Made by a program: the position numbers and the translations under genes
Part shown: one piece after another, positions 1-8,971 of the stretch
Position numbering within the stretch: the first letter of the stretch is position 1
Layout: each line of letters starts with the position of its first letter
Source of the DNA: Candidatus Bodocaedibacter vickermanii
GTDB taxonomy: Bacteria > Pseudomonadota > Alphaproteobacteria > UBA6184
DNA length: 64,000 nt
Assembly: GCF_014896945.1 (NCBI RefSeq)
Contig: NZ_CP054719.1
Location: forward strand, 295,153-359,152
Direction of reading: 5' to 3'
Notes under the pieces: generated by a model
The model's input: only the letters and a program-made list of their open reading frames with translations
Told to the model about the DNA's origin: nothing
Databases searched by the model: none

Positions 1-1088
1 TCGCTGCCTAAGTATGAACCGGCTACTGCTGCCATGCCAACGACAAAGGTTACTGCTCTGGATACCCATTTTGCTGATGTTTCAGGCATATTGCGAATGA
101 ACGGAATATCCATCGCGATGTTCAAACTGATGGAACACAACAGCGAATTTGCAGTTGACGTAATCGCCATTAAAACACCCGCAGCAAACAAGCTGCTCAT
201 CACTGGATTTGTGACCATCTGAATGACGCGCATAATGATGCCTTCTTCACCTTTTATGATGCCAGCCTCTGCCCCCATGATTCCCAAATACACGGGAAAC
301 AACGATGCAATAACCATCAACACACCGGCTCCAAACGTTGCAAGAAAAACGGCTCGCGGAGATTCTGCAGCAAAACATCGTTGCCCCATGTCTTGACCGA
401 TGATGGTGAATAAGCACGGCATCAATATCCAGCTGATGACAGGAATGCTGCTCGCATTCGGAGTTAATGCTGTATTTAACGTTAACGAGCTTGCATCCAT
501 TGTAAAGTACACCAACAAGAACAAACTCAACACTAAGATAATTTGCAATGTATCCGCCATAATCACGGCGCTTAATCCACCGGACATGGTATAGATAATT
601 ACTACACCCCAAAATCCAACATACAGCGCATCGCTCGTAAATCCGATGCTATAAAAAAACTTACGCATCGCAATGCATACCGCCAATAAGATTAAGAACA
701 TTGATACGATATAAACCAATCCCGCAAATCGACGAAGACCCGAACTGCCATAGGCGACTTCGAAGACTTCGGGAATAGTGCTGATATTCAACGTTCGGAA
801 TCGTCCCCCAATACCCAGGGACAAGATTATAAACCCAATAGCAATCCCTAGTGAATAACACATTGCTAACCATCCGGATGTATATGCGGCTTCTGAGCTT
901 CCAATAATGGCACCACCACCAAATTGAGTGGCAAGTAGCGTCATCATCAAGCTAAAGAATTTTACACTGCGCCCGCTTAGATAAAAGTCGGAATAGGTTG
1001 CAGAGGCTTTTTTTGCAGTAAGCTTACCAAATATAAGTGTCACAACAACAATAGTTGCTAGAAATGAAAGAAATACATAATAGTTCAT
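1..1088 (-). CDS. Sodium:solute symporter (SSS family), partial, runs off the left edge
   Basis: The reading frame is open from the ATG at 1088 to the window edge (362 codons, no stop), so the C-terminus is missing. AAGGA lies 8 nt upstream of the ATG. The protein begins with a hydrophobic helix followed by the family hallmark SDFYLSGRS at about residue 34 and LATQFGGGAIIGSSEAAY at about residue 52, then a series of membrane helices. FTIIGQDMGQRCFAAESPR at about residue 230 and ITSTANSLL at about residue 315 fit the conserved core of SSS transporters. These couple Na+ entry to uptake of amino acids, vitamins or organic acids across the inner membrane. The substrate cannot be read from the sequence. 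Confidence 0.85.
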   Translation of the reverse strand, partial: MNYYVFLSFLATIVVVTLIFGKLTAKKASATYSDFYLSGRSVKFFSLMMTLLATQFGGGAIIGSSEAAYTSGWLAMCYSLGIAIGFIILSLGIGGRFRTLNISTIPEVFEVAYGSSGLRRFAGLVYIVSMFLILLAVCIAMRKFFYSIGFTSDALYVGFWGVVIIYTMSGGLSAVIMADTLQIILVLSLFLLVYFTMDASSLTLNTALTPNASSIPVISWILMPCLFTIIGQDMGQRCFAAESPRAVFLATFGAGVLMVIASLFPVYLGIMGAEAGIIKGEEGIIMRVIQMVTNPVMSSLFAAGVLMAITSTANSLLCSISLNIAMDIPFIRNMPETSAKWVSRAVTFVVGMAAVAGSYLGS

Positions 1089-1118
1089 CGTTTTAATCCT
1101 TAATAAAAATTTGAGATA

Positions 1119-1174
1119 CAACGTGCCGTTGCATCCGTTAAGTTAGATCCGATTCGTTCTGACACGGATTTTAT
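1119..1174 (+). repeat. Family A structured repeat, copy upstream of ddl
   Basis: CAACGTGCCGTTG forms a first hairpin and is followed by a TTAGATCCGATTCG...GACACGGATTTTA unit that forms a second. Similarity to the 13.6-14.5 kb array units (TTCATTTTAT, GATTAGCC) continues to about 1260. The 346 bases between the symporter start and ddl contain only this repeat and the ddl leader. Confidence 0.75.
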
Positions 1175-1434
1175 TCAGGAATTACAGAAATAATCCCAAT
1201 CTTTAAGATTCATTTTATCTCTGATTAGCCATGTATGAGATAAAGTAACCGTTTAGGAAAAACGATGTCGAGCCAGCGTTGCGCCGATATAACAGACTAT
1301 TAGTGTGCGATTACGCATTTAAAAATCTTTCTGATTACCATGACAGTAAAACAAAAAAAAGCTTCAGTTTCAAGATAATTTCTTTTAAAGTGGTTCTACA
1401 TCAAAATTACTTACTTTCAAAAAGGATAACGACA

Positions 1435-2529
1435 GTGAACAAAACAAAGGTGCTAATCCTATTCGGTGGGCGTTCAACAGAACATGAAGTATCAATTAAT
1501 TCAGCACGCAATGTGGCTAAGGCGATTGATACAAAAACTTACGATCCCGTTTTAGTTGGTATCAGTAAAGAGTCCGGAACTTGGTATTACTTTCCAGGTA
1601 ACGACATCCCCAATTCCATCACTGTTATATCCGACATCAGTGCCGATTCTGCAACGATTGTGAATTTATATAAAGTAGGCTCATCAACAGATCTTACGAA
1701 TGCAGAGGGTACCATTGATATCCCCATTCAGTTTGTATTACCCATCACCCATGGAAAATATGGAGAAGATGGCTGTTTGCAAGGATTATGCCGCATGTTC
1801 AACTTGCCATTTGCAGGCTCTGCTGTTGCATCTTCTGCTGTGTGCATGGATAAAGACTTTACAAAACGTATCCTTGAAAGTGCTGGAATTCCGATTGGAT
1901 CATATATAACCCTTTATGCTAATGAACGCATTAGCTATGAGGAAATCACTGGAAAGTTGGGAGTTCCGTTCTTTTTAAAACCTGCAAATACGGGGTCTTC
2001 TGTTGGAGTATATAAAGTAAAATCAAAGGCTGAATTTGATACATATATGCCGATTGTATTTCAATATGACGATAAGATTGTGATTGAAAAATATATACCA
2101 GGGCGTGAAATAGAGTGCGCCGTATTGGGCAACCATACCCCCATCGCCTCTGTTTTAGGTGAAATAAAACCCAGCCATGACTTTTATAGTTATGAGGCAA
2201 AATACCTTGATCCGAATGGGGCAGACTTAATCATTCCAGCCGTATTAGATGAAAACATTACGCAAAAAGTTCAACAGTATGCGTTGCATGCATATAAAGC
2301 CATGGGGTGTAAAGGATTTGCCAGGGTTGATTTTTTTGTAACTGAATCAAATGAAATTTACCTGAATGAAATCAATACACTTCCAGGGTTTACAAATATC
2401 AGTATGTATCCCAAACTATTCGAAGCCTCTGGCATCACATATGCTGACCTGATTGACCGAATAATAAAGCATGGGATGGAAGACTATAAAGCGTGGGGCG
2501 ATCTTTCCACTGAACATCATTTGCAATAA
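1435..2529 (+). CDS. ddl: D-alanine--D-alanine ligase
   Basis: This ATP-grasp enzyme joins two D-Ala in the cytoplasm to make the dipeptide end of the peptidoglycan stem. The N-terminus has GGRSTEHEVS (about residues 10-19) and the end has the metal-binding NEINTLPGFT (about 311-320). I chose the GTG at 1435, preceded by AAAGGATA, because the product (364 aa) then begins directly with the family's VLILFGG strand. A longer in-frame start at 1279 adds 52 residues with no family character. The next gene's ATG shares the last base of the stop codon, so the two are probably co-transcribed. Confidence 0.93.
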   Translation: MNKTKVLILFGGRSTEHEVSINSARNVAKAIDTKTYDPVLVGISKESGTWYYFPGNDIPNSITVISDISADSATIVNLYKVGSSTDLTNAEGTIDIPIQFVLPITHGKYGEDGCLQGLCRMFNLPFAGSAVASSAVCMDKDFTKRILESAGIPIGSYITLYANERISYEEITGKLGVPFFLKPANTGSSVGVYKVKSKAEFDTYMPIVFQYDDKIVIEKYIPGREIECAVLGNHTPIASVLGEIKPSHDFYSYEAKYLDPNGADLIIPAVLDENITQKVQQYALHAYKAMGCKGFARVDFFVTESNEIYLNEINTLPGFTNISMYPKLFEASGITYADLIDRIIKHGMEDYKAWGDLSTEHHLQ

Positions 2530-3074
2530 TGACGCTGCTTCAACGATCATTTTTTGAGCAAGGGACATTAACAGTTGCTCAAGAACTTATCGGCACACGG
2601 CTTCATTTTAATAATTATTCCGGTATTATTACGGAAACAGAAGCTTATATTGGCAAAGATGATCCTGCGTGTCATGCTGCAAAAGGATTAACACCCAGAA
2701 CTAAAGTCATGTTTGGTGCTGCAGGATACAGTTATGTCTATTTGATTTATGGCATGTACCATTGCTTAAATATCGTGACAGAAGCCGAAGGATTCCCCGC
2801 CGCAGTTTTGATTCGCGGGATAATCTGCGATACGACACATCGTCATTTAGATGGCCCTGGAAAACTGTGTAAAGCATGGGGTATTACAAAGGAACATAAC
2901 GCTATCTACATATGCAGCAACCTAAGCTTTTATGTCGCAGAGGACTCCCCAGTCACTCATATTCTAACAACGCCCCGAATTGGGATTAAGGTGGGCACAG
3001 ATCACTTGTGGCGATTTATAATGTCACCTTCTGATATTAATGAAAGATTACACAATGTCGTTACTAAAATTTGA
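2529..3074 (+). CDS. 3-methyladenine DNA glycosylase (AAG/Mpg family)
   Basis: This enzyme excises alkylated purines (3-methyladenine, hypoxanthine) to start base-excision repair. The protein is 181 aa, slightly short for the family. It has the catalytic ETEAYIG segment (residues 36-42; the first or second Glu is the general base) and the DNA-intercalating region MFGAAGYSYVYLIYGMYHC with the usual Tyr residues. LNIV and the PAAVLIRG strand follow as expected. The ATG overlaps the ddl stop by one base, and the following hydrolase begins inside this gene's end, so all four genes from ddl to grpB form one overlapping transcription unit. Confidence 0.9.
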   Translation: MTLLQRSFFEQGTLTVAQELIGTRLHFNNYSGIITETEAYIGKDDPACHAAKGLTPRTKVMFGAAGYSYVYLIYGMYHCLNIVTEAEGFPAAVLIRGIICDTTHRHLDGPGKLCKAWGITKEHNAIYICSNLSFYVAEDSPVTHILTTPRIGIKVGTDHLWRFIMSPSDINERLHNVVTKI

Positions 3075-3858
3075 ACTAATTCGCAAAGGGACAACGCAGT
3101 CTTCTCTCATTTTCTTTCCTGGCGGTCCCGGACTATCCTGGCATTGTTTTGAGGCTCTGATTAATTCTTTAGAGACTGACTGCAGCATTTATGGGATTAC
3201 TTACAATCAAGTTTCATGCAATGAATCTACCTATTTTAATGAGCAAGCATTTGAATTAACCTTATTATTACAAACAATCCCAAACCCTATATTGGTAACT
3301 CATTCATTTTCAAGCATGTTTGTGTTGTCACTGCGACGACTTCCTTCCCTTAAAGGACTTGTATTAATTAGCCCAGCTGTGGATAATTCTTATCTGTTCG
3401 AATTGCCTCAACGATTAAAAACATATACAAAATTCGATGGCACACAAATCGCTGCTAACTTTTGGATAAACCCATCGGATACCAGTTACGCTGAATACTT
3501 TAAAGGACTTTTGCCTTTTTATTTTAGACCTGACTACATTGAAGATGGACTAATAATGTTAGATCAATGCGACTTCACACACCTGCCTTATGTTCTATGT
3601 ACTCAACACTTTTATCCAACATTTACGCAAAGCTACACCCCAGAGATTCCAACCCTTATTATTTCTGGAGATGACGATTACATTTGCCCGCCTAGCTTAT
3701 TTAAGGATTCCTTAATATTTAAAGGAAATAATATTCAAATGGCGATCATCCCAGATGCAGGACATTTTCCATGGGTTGACAGTCTGGATTCAACCTTAAC
3801 AGCATTTAGCGTGTGGCATGAGACTATCATTCGAAGCCTTACAACACCTTCACAATAG
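3055..3858 (+). CDS. Alpha/beta hydrolase, prolyl-iminopeptidase-like
   Basis: The 267-aa product has FFPGGPG (residues 20-26), an oxyanion-hole motif typical of prolyl iminopeptidases and related hydrolases. The likely triad is Ser84 (in THSFS), an Asp in SGDDDY (about 206-208) and His237 in DAGHFPW. The nucleophile elbow is unusual: the family's G-H-S-x-G is THSFS, with both flanking glycines replaced. The ATG at 3055 is used because it begins the first beta strand; an in-frame start at 3040 is possible. It overlaps the glycosylase end by 20 nt. Substrate unknown. Confidence 0.75.
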   Translation: MSLLKFELIRKGTTQSSLIFFPGGPGLSWHCFEALINSLETDCSIYGITYNQVSCNESTYFNEQAFELTLLLQTIPNPILVTHSFSSMFVLSLRRLPSLKGLVLISPAVDNSYLFELPQRLKTYTKFDGTQIAANFWINPSDTSYAEYFKGLLPFYFRPDYIEDGLIMLDQCDFTHLPYVLCTQHFYPTFTQSYTPEIPTLIISGDDDYICPPSLFKDSLIFKGNNIQMAIIPDAGHFPWVDSLDSTLTAFSVWHETIIRSLTTPSQ

Positions 3859-4375
3859 TCGAAAAACTCAAATTTCCGACTATGATCCAAATTGGATACA
3901 CCTCTTCGAAACTGAGGCACGTTTATTACAATCCATTTTTGATGAAATCGCGTTAACCATTCACCACATTGGCAGCACGGCAATTCCTGGAATAAAAGCA
4001 AAGCCCATTATTGATATTTTGATTACGACCCATGACATGGAAAAGATCGATAGTTTCGATGATCAATTGGAACTATTTAACTATGTTATCGGTGGAGAAT
4101 TTGGGTTGCCAGGACGTAGGTTTTATTGCAAAGGTGATGCCCAACACTGCCATTTTCATGTGCATATTTATGAGGCAAAAAATCCATCCGTTGAAAAGTA
4201 TCTAGTGTTTCGCGATTACATGATTGCTCATCCACGCGATGCAGACGAATATGAATCCCTAAAAACAGACTTAGCAATAAAGTATCCTAATAACCGCACT
4301 TTGTATACTCAAAGCAAAGATGAATTTATCAATAACATCTTTAAAAAAGCTACTGCACGGTCTATTAAAACATGA
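3818..4375 (+). CDS. GrpB/UPF0157 family nucleotidyltransferase-like protein
   Basis: The 185-aa protein carries the GrpB signature YDPNW (about 22-26) followed by HHIGSTAIPG (49-58) and KPIIDI (62-67), the latter holding the conserved acidic residue of the nucleotidyltransferase fold. CHFHVHIYE (about 110-118) gives the HxHxH pattern common in the family, and the FRDYMIAHP helix is also typical. It starts 41 nt inside the preceding hydrolase gene. Several GrpB homologues are linked to coenzyme A or acetyltransferase functions, but no specific role can be assigned here. Confidence 0.85.
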   Translation: MRLSFEALQHLHNSRKTQISDYDPNWIHLFETEARLLQSIFDEIALTIHHIGSTAIPGIKAKPIIDILITTHDMEKIDSFDDQLELFNYVIGGEFGLPGRRFYCKGDAQHCHFHVHIYEAKNPSVEKYLVFRDYMIAHPRDADEYESLKTDLAIKYPNNRTLYTQSKDEFINNIFKKATARSIKT

Positions 4376-4405
4376 TATCGTTCTCTTGAATTAGGGAGTT
4401 TTATC

Positions 4406-5303
4406 ATGAAAATGATTTATTCAATTTTTGCGTCAATTCTTGCGATTTATGCCTATTCAACTCACTGTACGGCACGACAATCTCCACTTGTTTACAACTC
4501 TTGGGATTACTGTTGATCCTACGTATGAAGCAATGAATGCTTATGCTCAAGCGCACTGGCTGCGCAAACCCGGTCAAGAACGTTGGCATATGAACCCTTC
4601 AATGCACCAAGCTAAAGCTAATCAAATTATTGCAAGCCTTAAACTGCTGGGCATGATTGATCGTATTGATCCTTCTATACCAACACCCGACTATGCCATG
4701 ATCTTAGGTGCTACTGTTTACCGCATGCGCACCCGCATGCAACATATGATTGAATTGATCGATGCTGGAACGTTTACTCCCCGACAAATTGTGGTTCTGA
4801 CAGGTGATCGACCCCTAGATCCAGTTCAAGAACCAGAGTCATTATTACTGGATAAAGCTTTCATTCGCAGCGATTGGCAATGTCCAGAATCTCTGCCCAC
4901 GAATGAATCTGAGGCCGCTAAATTTGTGTGGGGTCAATTGCAAAAATCTGATCGAGTTAACCGTATTTCTATTGTATTTTTGCCAACCTCGATGTTAGAA
5001 AAAAATGGAAAAATTGTCCGACCGGCAACAGAAGATAGTCTTAAGACATGGCTAAAACTACTCCCACTCCCTGGATCTATTGTTGCCTTTTCTAATCAAC
5101 CTTTTGCTCCGTATCAAAACGAAACAATGAAACCGACGTTGATCAAAGCCGGCTGGTTTAAACATAAGGGCACGTTAGAAACTGTTGGATTAGCATTTAC
5201 ACCTAAAGACGATGATGAACACGTCGCCAGATTATTGGATAACCTTGCCCGATATATGTATTCAATCCTGCACGTTAAAAAAGCTTTAGCTGCTGCAAAA
5301 TAA
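4406..5303 (+). CDS. Exported protein of unknown function, apparently frameshifted
   Basis: A strong AGGGAG site precedes the ATG at 4406, which opens a 36-codon frame whose first 20 residues form a signal peptide (MKMIYSIFASILAIYAYS) but which stops at 4514-4516. The long frame (4428-5303, 291 codons from a TTG) lies at +1 and has no good ribosome site. Together they look like one secreted protein broken by a single indel near 4470-4500. The long part has DYAMILGATV, RQIVVLTGDRPL and NESEAAKFVW, weakly like the DUF218/ElyC pattern (ILGG, TGG, E...NE). A sequencing error, true decay or a programmed shift cannot be told apart here. Confidence 0.6.
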
Positions 5304-5343
5304 ACTAGCGATAGCAAATCACATGTAATTTGGTTACTAGAAC

Positions 5344-5393
5344 ATGTGTCAGGTCACATCGGATCTAACCTAACGGATGCAACCGCAGGTTGC
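5344..5393 (-). repeat. Family A structured repeat, minus orientation
   Basis: Read on the minus strand it is GCAACCTGCGGTTGC (hairpin) then ATCCGTTAGGTTAGATCCG and GTGACCTGACAC. It forms the left part of a composite unit with the family D element that follows, and the same pairing recurs at 45648-45925. Confidence 0.75.
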
Positions 5394-5625
5394 GAATTAA
5401 TAAAGGTTAAGATTTAGTTAACGCGATTTTTTTACCACCCCCCGCCCTAGTCACCCTCAGTGACCTTCGGGTGGGGGGACAAAACCCACTCCCTAAATCG
5501 AGACTAAATAGACGAAGCAATCCGTCATTCCTTCACGAAACGGTGGGTTAAAATAAACTATGTAAGTGCACTAAATATACGATATCCTACAAGCGTTAAC
5601 AAAAGATTGACGAAGTGGATATTTT
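5394..5625. repeat. Family D long structured repeat, copy 1
   Basis: Nearly the same sequence is present at 45690-45925. It contains GTTAACGCG (5417-5425) and the inverted GCGTTAAC (5593-5600). A C-rich/G-rich stem lies inside: CCCCCCGCCC pairs with GGGTGGGGGG, enclosing GTCAC...GTGAC. A CCCAC/GTGGG long-range stem spans the second half. It fills most of the 438-bp gap between 5303 and 5742. It has no open reading frame of note. It could be a MITE or a structured RNA. Confidence 0.7.
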
Positions 5626-5703
5626 TATCTTTAAGAACATTTTCCGTAAAGTAAAAATACTCTCTCAGCTCTGTGTCAGAATTAAAGGTATTTTGATATA
5701 TAA

Positions 5704-5728
5704 CAACAGGGTCATTAAGACCCTGTTG
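5704..5728 (-). terminator. Intrinsic terminator after the small exported genes
   Basis: CAACAGGGTC and GACCCTGTTG form a perfect 10-bp stem with a 5-base loop, 13 nt downstream of the stop codon at 5742 on the minus strand, followed there by TTATAT. Confidence 0.7.
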
Positions 5729-5741
5729 TATTTTCCAAAAT

Positions 5742-6065
5742 TTACTTTGACTTAGCTACTTTTTCTTTTCTAGCCACCTCTGCTGTCAGTGCTGCTATCG
5801 CTGCTTTACGCTCTGCCGTTACTCTATCTTCTTTTACTCTGCGTTTCTTTTCTTTTTTTGATTGAGTTCGGTCATAACAATCTTCATATTCATCTGCAGT
5901 AGCTCTAATTCTATCTATGTGCGTGGCTGCATCCCCAGACGCACTCTCAGCCTCATAATCTGATGCTGTTGAGGCGTATTCTGCGCTATCAAGATCTGAT
6001 GCAGTTACGAGTGTATTCGATATAAAAAACCCGGCAAGTATTGCTAAAATATAGTTTGATTTCAT
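5742..6065 (-). CDS. Small exported charged protein, unknown function
   Basis: The 107-aa product has a signal peptide (MKSNYILAILAGFFISNTLVTA) and a mature part with an acidic Ser/Ala/Tyr-rich first half (SAEYASTASDYEAES). A strongly basic helical second half follows, rich in Lys/Arg/Glu (KKEKKRRVKE). I recognise no family. The leader GATAATAAAAGGAATAATAA in front of the ATG is identical to that of the next upstream gene, so the two may share translational control. A terminator follows. It is probably a periplasmic or secreted protein; its composition suggests a disordered or coiled-coil structure. Confidence 0.65.
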   Translation of the reverse strand: MKSNYILAILAGFFISNTLVTASDLDSAEYASTASDYEAESASGDAATHIDRIRATADEYEDCYDRTQSKKEKKRRVKEDRVTAERKAAIAALTAEVARKEKVAKSK

Positions 6066-6083
6066 TTATTATTATTCCTTTTA

Positions 6084-6494
6084 TTATCGTGGTTGATGAA
6101 TAGGTTTGCTCTCCGGTTTGAATGATTGAGTCACCTGACGCAACGCTCTACGTTTAGCCCTTTGCTGTGAAATACGCTCAGCCTTTTGAGCCCCTTGATT
6201 ATTTTCCTCTGTGACGTGGTTCATGGAATCAGGTTCAACTTTGGAATCATCAGATTTAACCATAGCCTTATTTGTCGTATGAGCTAAAGTATCTGTTAAC
6301 CAACCACTCAAGCGTTCATTAGGTATTTCGAATGAACCCGCAAGTCCTATCGACTCTAGCATTATATAATTTATTGGATCATTTTCTTTTGTATTACCTC
6401 TAAGTATGTCTTGGTCAGCCGCGCCAACTATAGCGGATGATCCAATAGAAGCAAAAATAATGGCTGCTCCTAATACCAGTTTACGCAAAAGCAT
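6084..6494 (-). CDS. Small exported protein, unknown function
   Basis: The 136-aa product begins with a clear signal peptide (MLLRKLVLGAAIIFASIGSSAIVGA, cleavage likely after VGA). The mature protein contains a short hydrophobic stretch INYIMLESIGLAGSFEIP and a basic, Gln/Arg-rich tail (ISQQRAKRRALRQ). No family is recognised. The gene lies 38 bp downstream of the thiolase and 18 bp upstream of another small exported gene. Its stop codon overlaps the 25-base leader that is repeated in front of both small genes. Confidence 0.65.
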   Translation of the reverse strand: MLLRKLVLGAAIIFASIGSSAIVGAADQDILRGNTKENDPINYIMLESIGLAGSFEIPNERLSGWLTDTLAHTTNKAMVKSDDSKVEPDSMNHVTEENNQGAQKAERISQQRAKRRALRQVTQSFKPESKPIHQPR

Positions 6495-6532
6495 TTATTA
6501 TTATTCCTTTTATTATCTTTCGTAAAAATAGT

Positions 6533-7702
6533 CTAAACACGTTCTATAGCGATTGCAACTCCTTCTCCACCACCAATACACAACGCAGCAATTCCTCTTT
6601 TAAGATTATGACGTTCCAACGCATGTAATAAGGTTACCACCACGCGGGCTCCTGAAGCACCTAGTGGATGACCTAAAACTAAGGCGCCACCATGGATATT
6701 TACCTTTTCAGCGGGGATTTTCAAATCACGCATGACCGCCATTGGCACCACTGCAAACGCTTCATTAATTTCAAATAAGTCAACATCGTCAATTGACCAA
6801 CCGGTATCATTCAATACGGTTTTAATGGCATTAATCGGCGCCGTGGTAAACCACTGAGGTTCATGAGAATAACTTGCATAGGATTTAATTACTGCTCGTG
6901 GCTTTAAGCCTAACGAACCCGCAGCATCTTCTGATCCCAACAATAACGCTGCTGCACCATCTGAAATGGGGCTAGCGCTTGCCGCAGTAATCGTCCCCTC
7001 TTTTTTAAAAGCAGGTTTTAGTTGAGGCACCTTTTCGGGTTTTGCCTTACGTGGACCTTCGTCTTGTTCCATGGTATACGGCGTTCTGCCTTCAATCGTA
7101 ATTGCGGCTATCTCATTAGCAAACGCACCACTCTCCGTTGCAATTTGTGCTTTAGTGGTTGAAGAGATTGCATAAGCATCTTGTGCTTCACGACTAAACG
7201 CATATGTTTCAGCCAATCGTTCAGCCAGCACGCCCATAGAAACGCCCGGCTCATAGGCATCCTCAAGACCGTCCAATGCCATATGATCCAACAGTTGTGT
7301 ATGACCATATTTATATCCCTGACGTACCTTGGGTAACAGATAGGGCGCACTGCTCATGCTTTCCATGCCTCCAGCGATTCCAACATTAATTCGCCCCAAT
7401 TGAATACTGTCTGACAGCATCATCACGGCCTTTAGCCCAGATCCACACACTTTATTCACCGTGCTTGCAATTGTATGTTCAGACAATCCTGATTTAATTG
7501 CAACCTGACGCGCCGGCGCTTGCCCTAAACCTGCTGGCAAAACACAGCCCATCACTATTTCTTGTACGGATTTTGGGTCAGCAGTATGCAACACTGCTTT
7601 CACTGCTGCAACACCTAAATCCACCGCATTTTTTGTACTTAATTCACCCATGAATGAACCCATGGGTGTTCGTTTCGCGCTATATATAAATACCTGTTTC
7701 AT
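6533..7702 (-). CDS. Acetyl-CoA acetyltransferase (thiolase)
   Basis: This thiolase II family enzyme condenses two acetyl-CoA to acetoacetyl-CoA or runs in reverse. The 389-aa product has the nucleophilic Cys86 in NKVCGSG, the thiolase signature HGGALVLGHPLGASGAR (His about 345) and the proton-donor Cys in CIGGGEG near the end. I used the ATG at 7702; a TTG at 7720 would add six residues but has no ribosome site. No hydroxyacyl-CoA dehydrogenase or PHA synthase gene is adjacent, so its pathway is not fixed by context. Confidence 0.92.
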   Translation of the reverse strand: MKQVFIYSAKRTPMGSFMGELSTKNAVDLGVAAVKAVLHTADPKSVQEIVMGCVLPAGLGQAPARQVAIKSGLSEHTIASTVNKVCGSGLKAVMMLSDSIQLGRINVGIAGGMESMSSAPYLLPKVRQGYKYGHTQLLDHMALDGLEDAYEPGVSMGVLAERLAETYAFSREAQDAYAISSTTKAQIATESGAFANEIAAITIEGRTPYTMEQDEGPRKAKPEKVPQLKPAFKKEGTITAASASPISDGAAALLLGSEDAAGSLGLKPRAVIKSYASYSHEPQWFTTAPINAIKTVLNDTGWSIDDVDLFEINEAFAVVPMAVMRDLKIPAEKVNIHGGALVLGHPLGASGARVVVTLLHALERHNLKRGIAALCIGGGEGVAIAIERV

Positions 7703-7756
7703 TTTACTTTTCTCAACCAATTGATTAATCCTACTGAAAAAACTCTTAATATAATC

Positions 7757-8695
7757 TTAATCAGCTTTTACTTTTGTTGATTTGGTCGGCTTTTCAACAG
7801 CCTGATTTCCCGTAATAATCGCATTTCTCATTTGATCAAATAAATCATTCATGCTGGATGGAGAATGTGGAATTAAAATTGTATTTTGATTACTGTGCAA
7901 TCCTAAATCTTTCAATGTATCAAAATACTGCGACATCATGATTAATGTCATTGCATCGCGTGGACTGCTATCCCCAATTTGCCTTTGGAATTCACCTAAC
8001 GATTCTTTTAATCCCTCCATGATTGCACGACGCTGACCCGCAATACCTTTACCTTGTAAAATTTTGCTTTCAGATTCTGCTTCGGCTTGTTTGACTTTTA
8101 GAATCTTTTCAGCCTCACCCCGTTCCATTGCCGCCACACGCAAACGTTGAGCTTCGTTAATTTCATTCATTGCTGTCTTTACGCGGTTGTCTGGATTAAT
8201 ATCCGTCACTAAAGCTTTGATGATGTCATATCCAAAATCATTCATGACTTCTTGCAATTCTTCTTTTACAGAATTTGCAATTTCATCCTTTTTAGAAAAC
8301 ACATCATCTAAATTAATCAACGGCACGCGTGCACGAATTACGTCAAAGACATAAGCTTGAATTTGCGCATCGGCATTATCCAAGATATAAAATGCTTTAT
8401 ATACTTTGTCAGGAAGCACACGATATTGTACGGATGCAACGATATCCACGAACACGTTGTCCAACGTTTTGGTTTCAACAGCAACATCCAACTGTTTTAA
8501 TCGCAACGTCACACGACCTTGAATACGATCAACAAACGGTATCTTAATATTTAACCCCGCTTGAGAGATTCTTAAAAATCGACCAAATCGTTCAATAATT
8601 GCTGCCGACTGCTGATCAACGATGAACAACGACGATAACACTAGAATAAGTACTAACACGCCAACAGCAACGAATCCCACAATAAAAAATTCCAT
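7757..8695 (-). CDS. SPFH/band 7 (stomatin-like, QmcA family) membrane protein
   Basis: The 312-aa product has one N-terminal membrane helix (about residues 4-25, VGFVAVGVLVLILVLSSLFI), then a band 7 domain beginning VDQQSAAIIERFGRF. An Ala/Glu-rich coiled coil (ERGEAEKILKVKQAEAESESK) and the conserved IMMSQYFDTL tail follow. Such proteins form membrane scaffolds and often control proteases. The ATG at 8695 has GGAG about 6 nt upstream and gives the usual length; upstream in-frame starts to 8797 add 34 unrelated residues. The NfeD partner common in other genomes is not adjacent. Confidence 0.9.
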   Translation of the reverse strand: MEFFIVGFVAVGVLVLILVLSSLFIVDQQSAAIIERFGRFLRISQAGLNIKIPFVDRIQGRVTLRLKQLDVAVETKTLDNVFVDIVASVQYRVLPDKVYKAFYILDNADAQIQAYVFDVIRARVPLINLDDVFSKKDEIANSVKEELQEVMNDFGYDIIKALVTDINPDNRVKTAMNEINEAQRLRVAAMERGEAEKILKVKQAEAESESKILQGKGIAGQRRAIMEGLKESLGEFQRQIGDSSPRDAMTLIMMSQYFDTLKDLGLHSNQNTILIPHSPSSMNDLFDQMRNAIITGNQAVEKPTKSTKVKAD

Positions 8696-8901
8696 AATAA
8701 CTCTCCATTTATATTGGGTGTATTGTATCATATTTTTAGTCAAAAGCTTCCCAATAAAGGTTTTAACAGGCTCGACGGTAAGTAGCAAAACCATCAAGTG
8801 TAATAGCTACATTAATTAATTGTATACAGATTGAGCTTGTATCAAAAGATGGAAGAACTAAACTCACGTTCAGTCCTATAAAACTTAACAAATAAAGTCT
8901 C

Positions 8902-8925
8902 CCCCCAGATTAATGTATCTGGGGG
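8902..8925. terminator. Hairpin terminator, possibly bidirectional
   Basis: CCCCCAGAT and ATCTGGGGG form a 9-bp stem with a 6-base loop. It lies 47 nt downstream of the stop of the minus-strand gene ending at 8972, and ATTTT follows it on the plus strand. Confidence 0.6.
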
Positions 8926-8971
8926 ATTTTCGTGTCGAATTACATGCGATTATAAAGGATTAATGGCTAAA

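Noticed and set aside
247-873. Two medium frames on the minus strand in the first kilobase
   Set aside because: They are out of frame with the continuous 362-codon sodium:solute symporter that covers the same region.
1279-1434. In-frame N-terminal extension of ddl
   Set aside because: The added 52 residues show no family similarity and no ribosome site, while the GTG at 1435 has AAAGG and gives the normal length.
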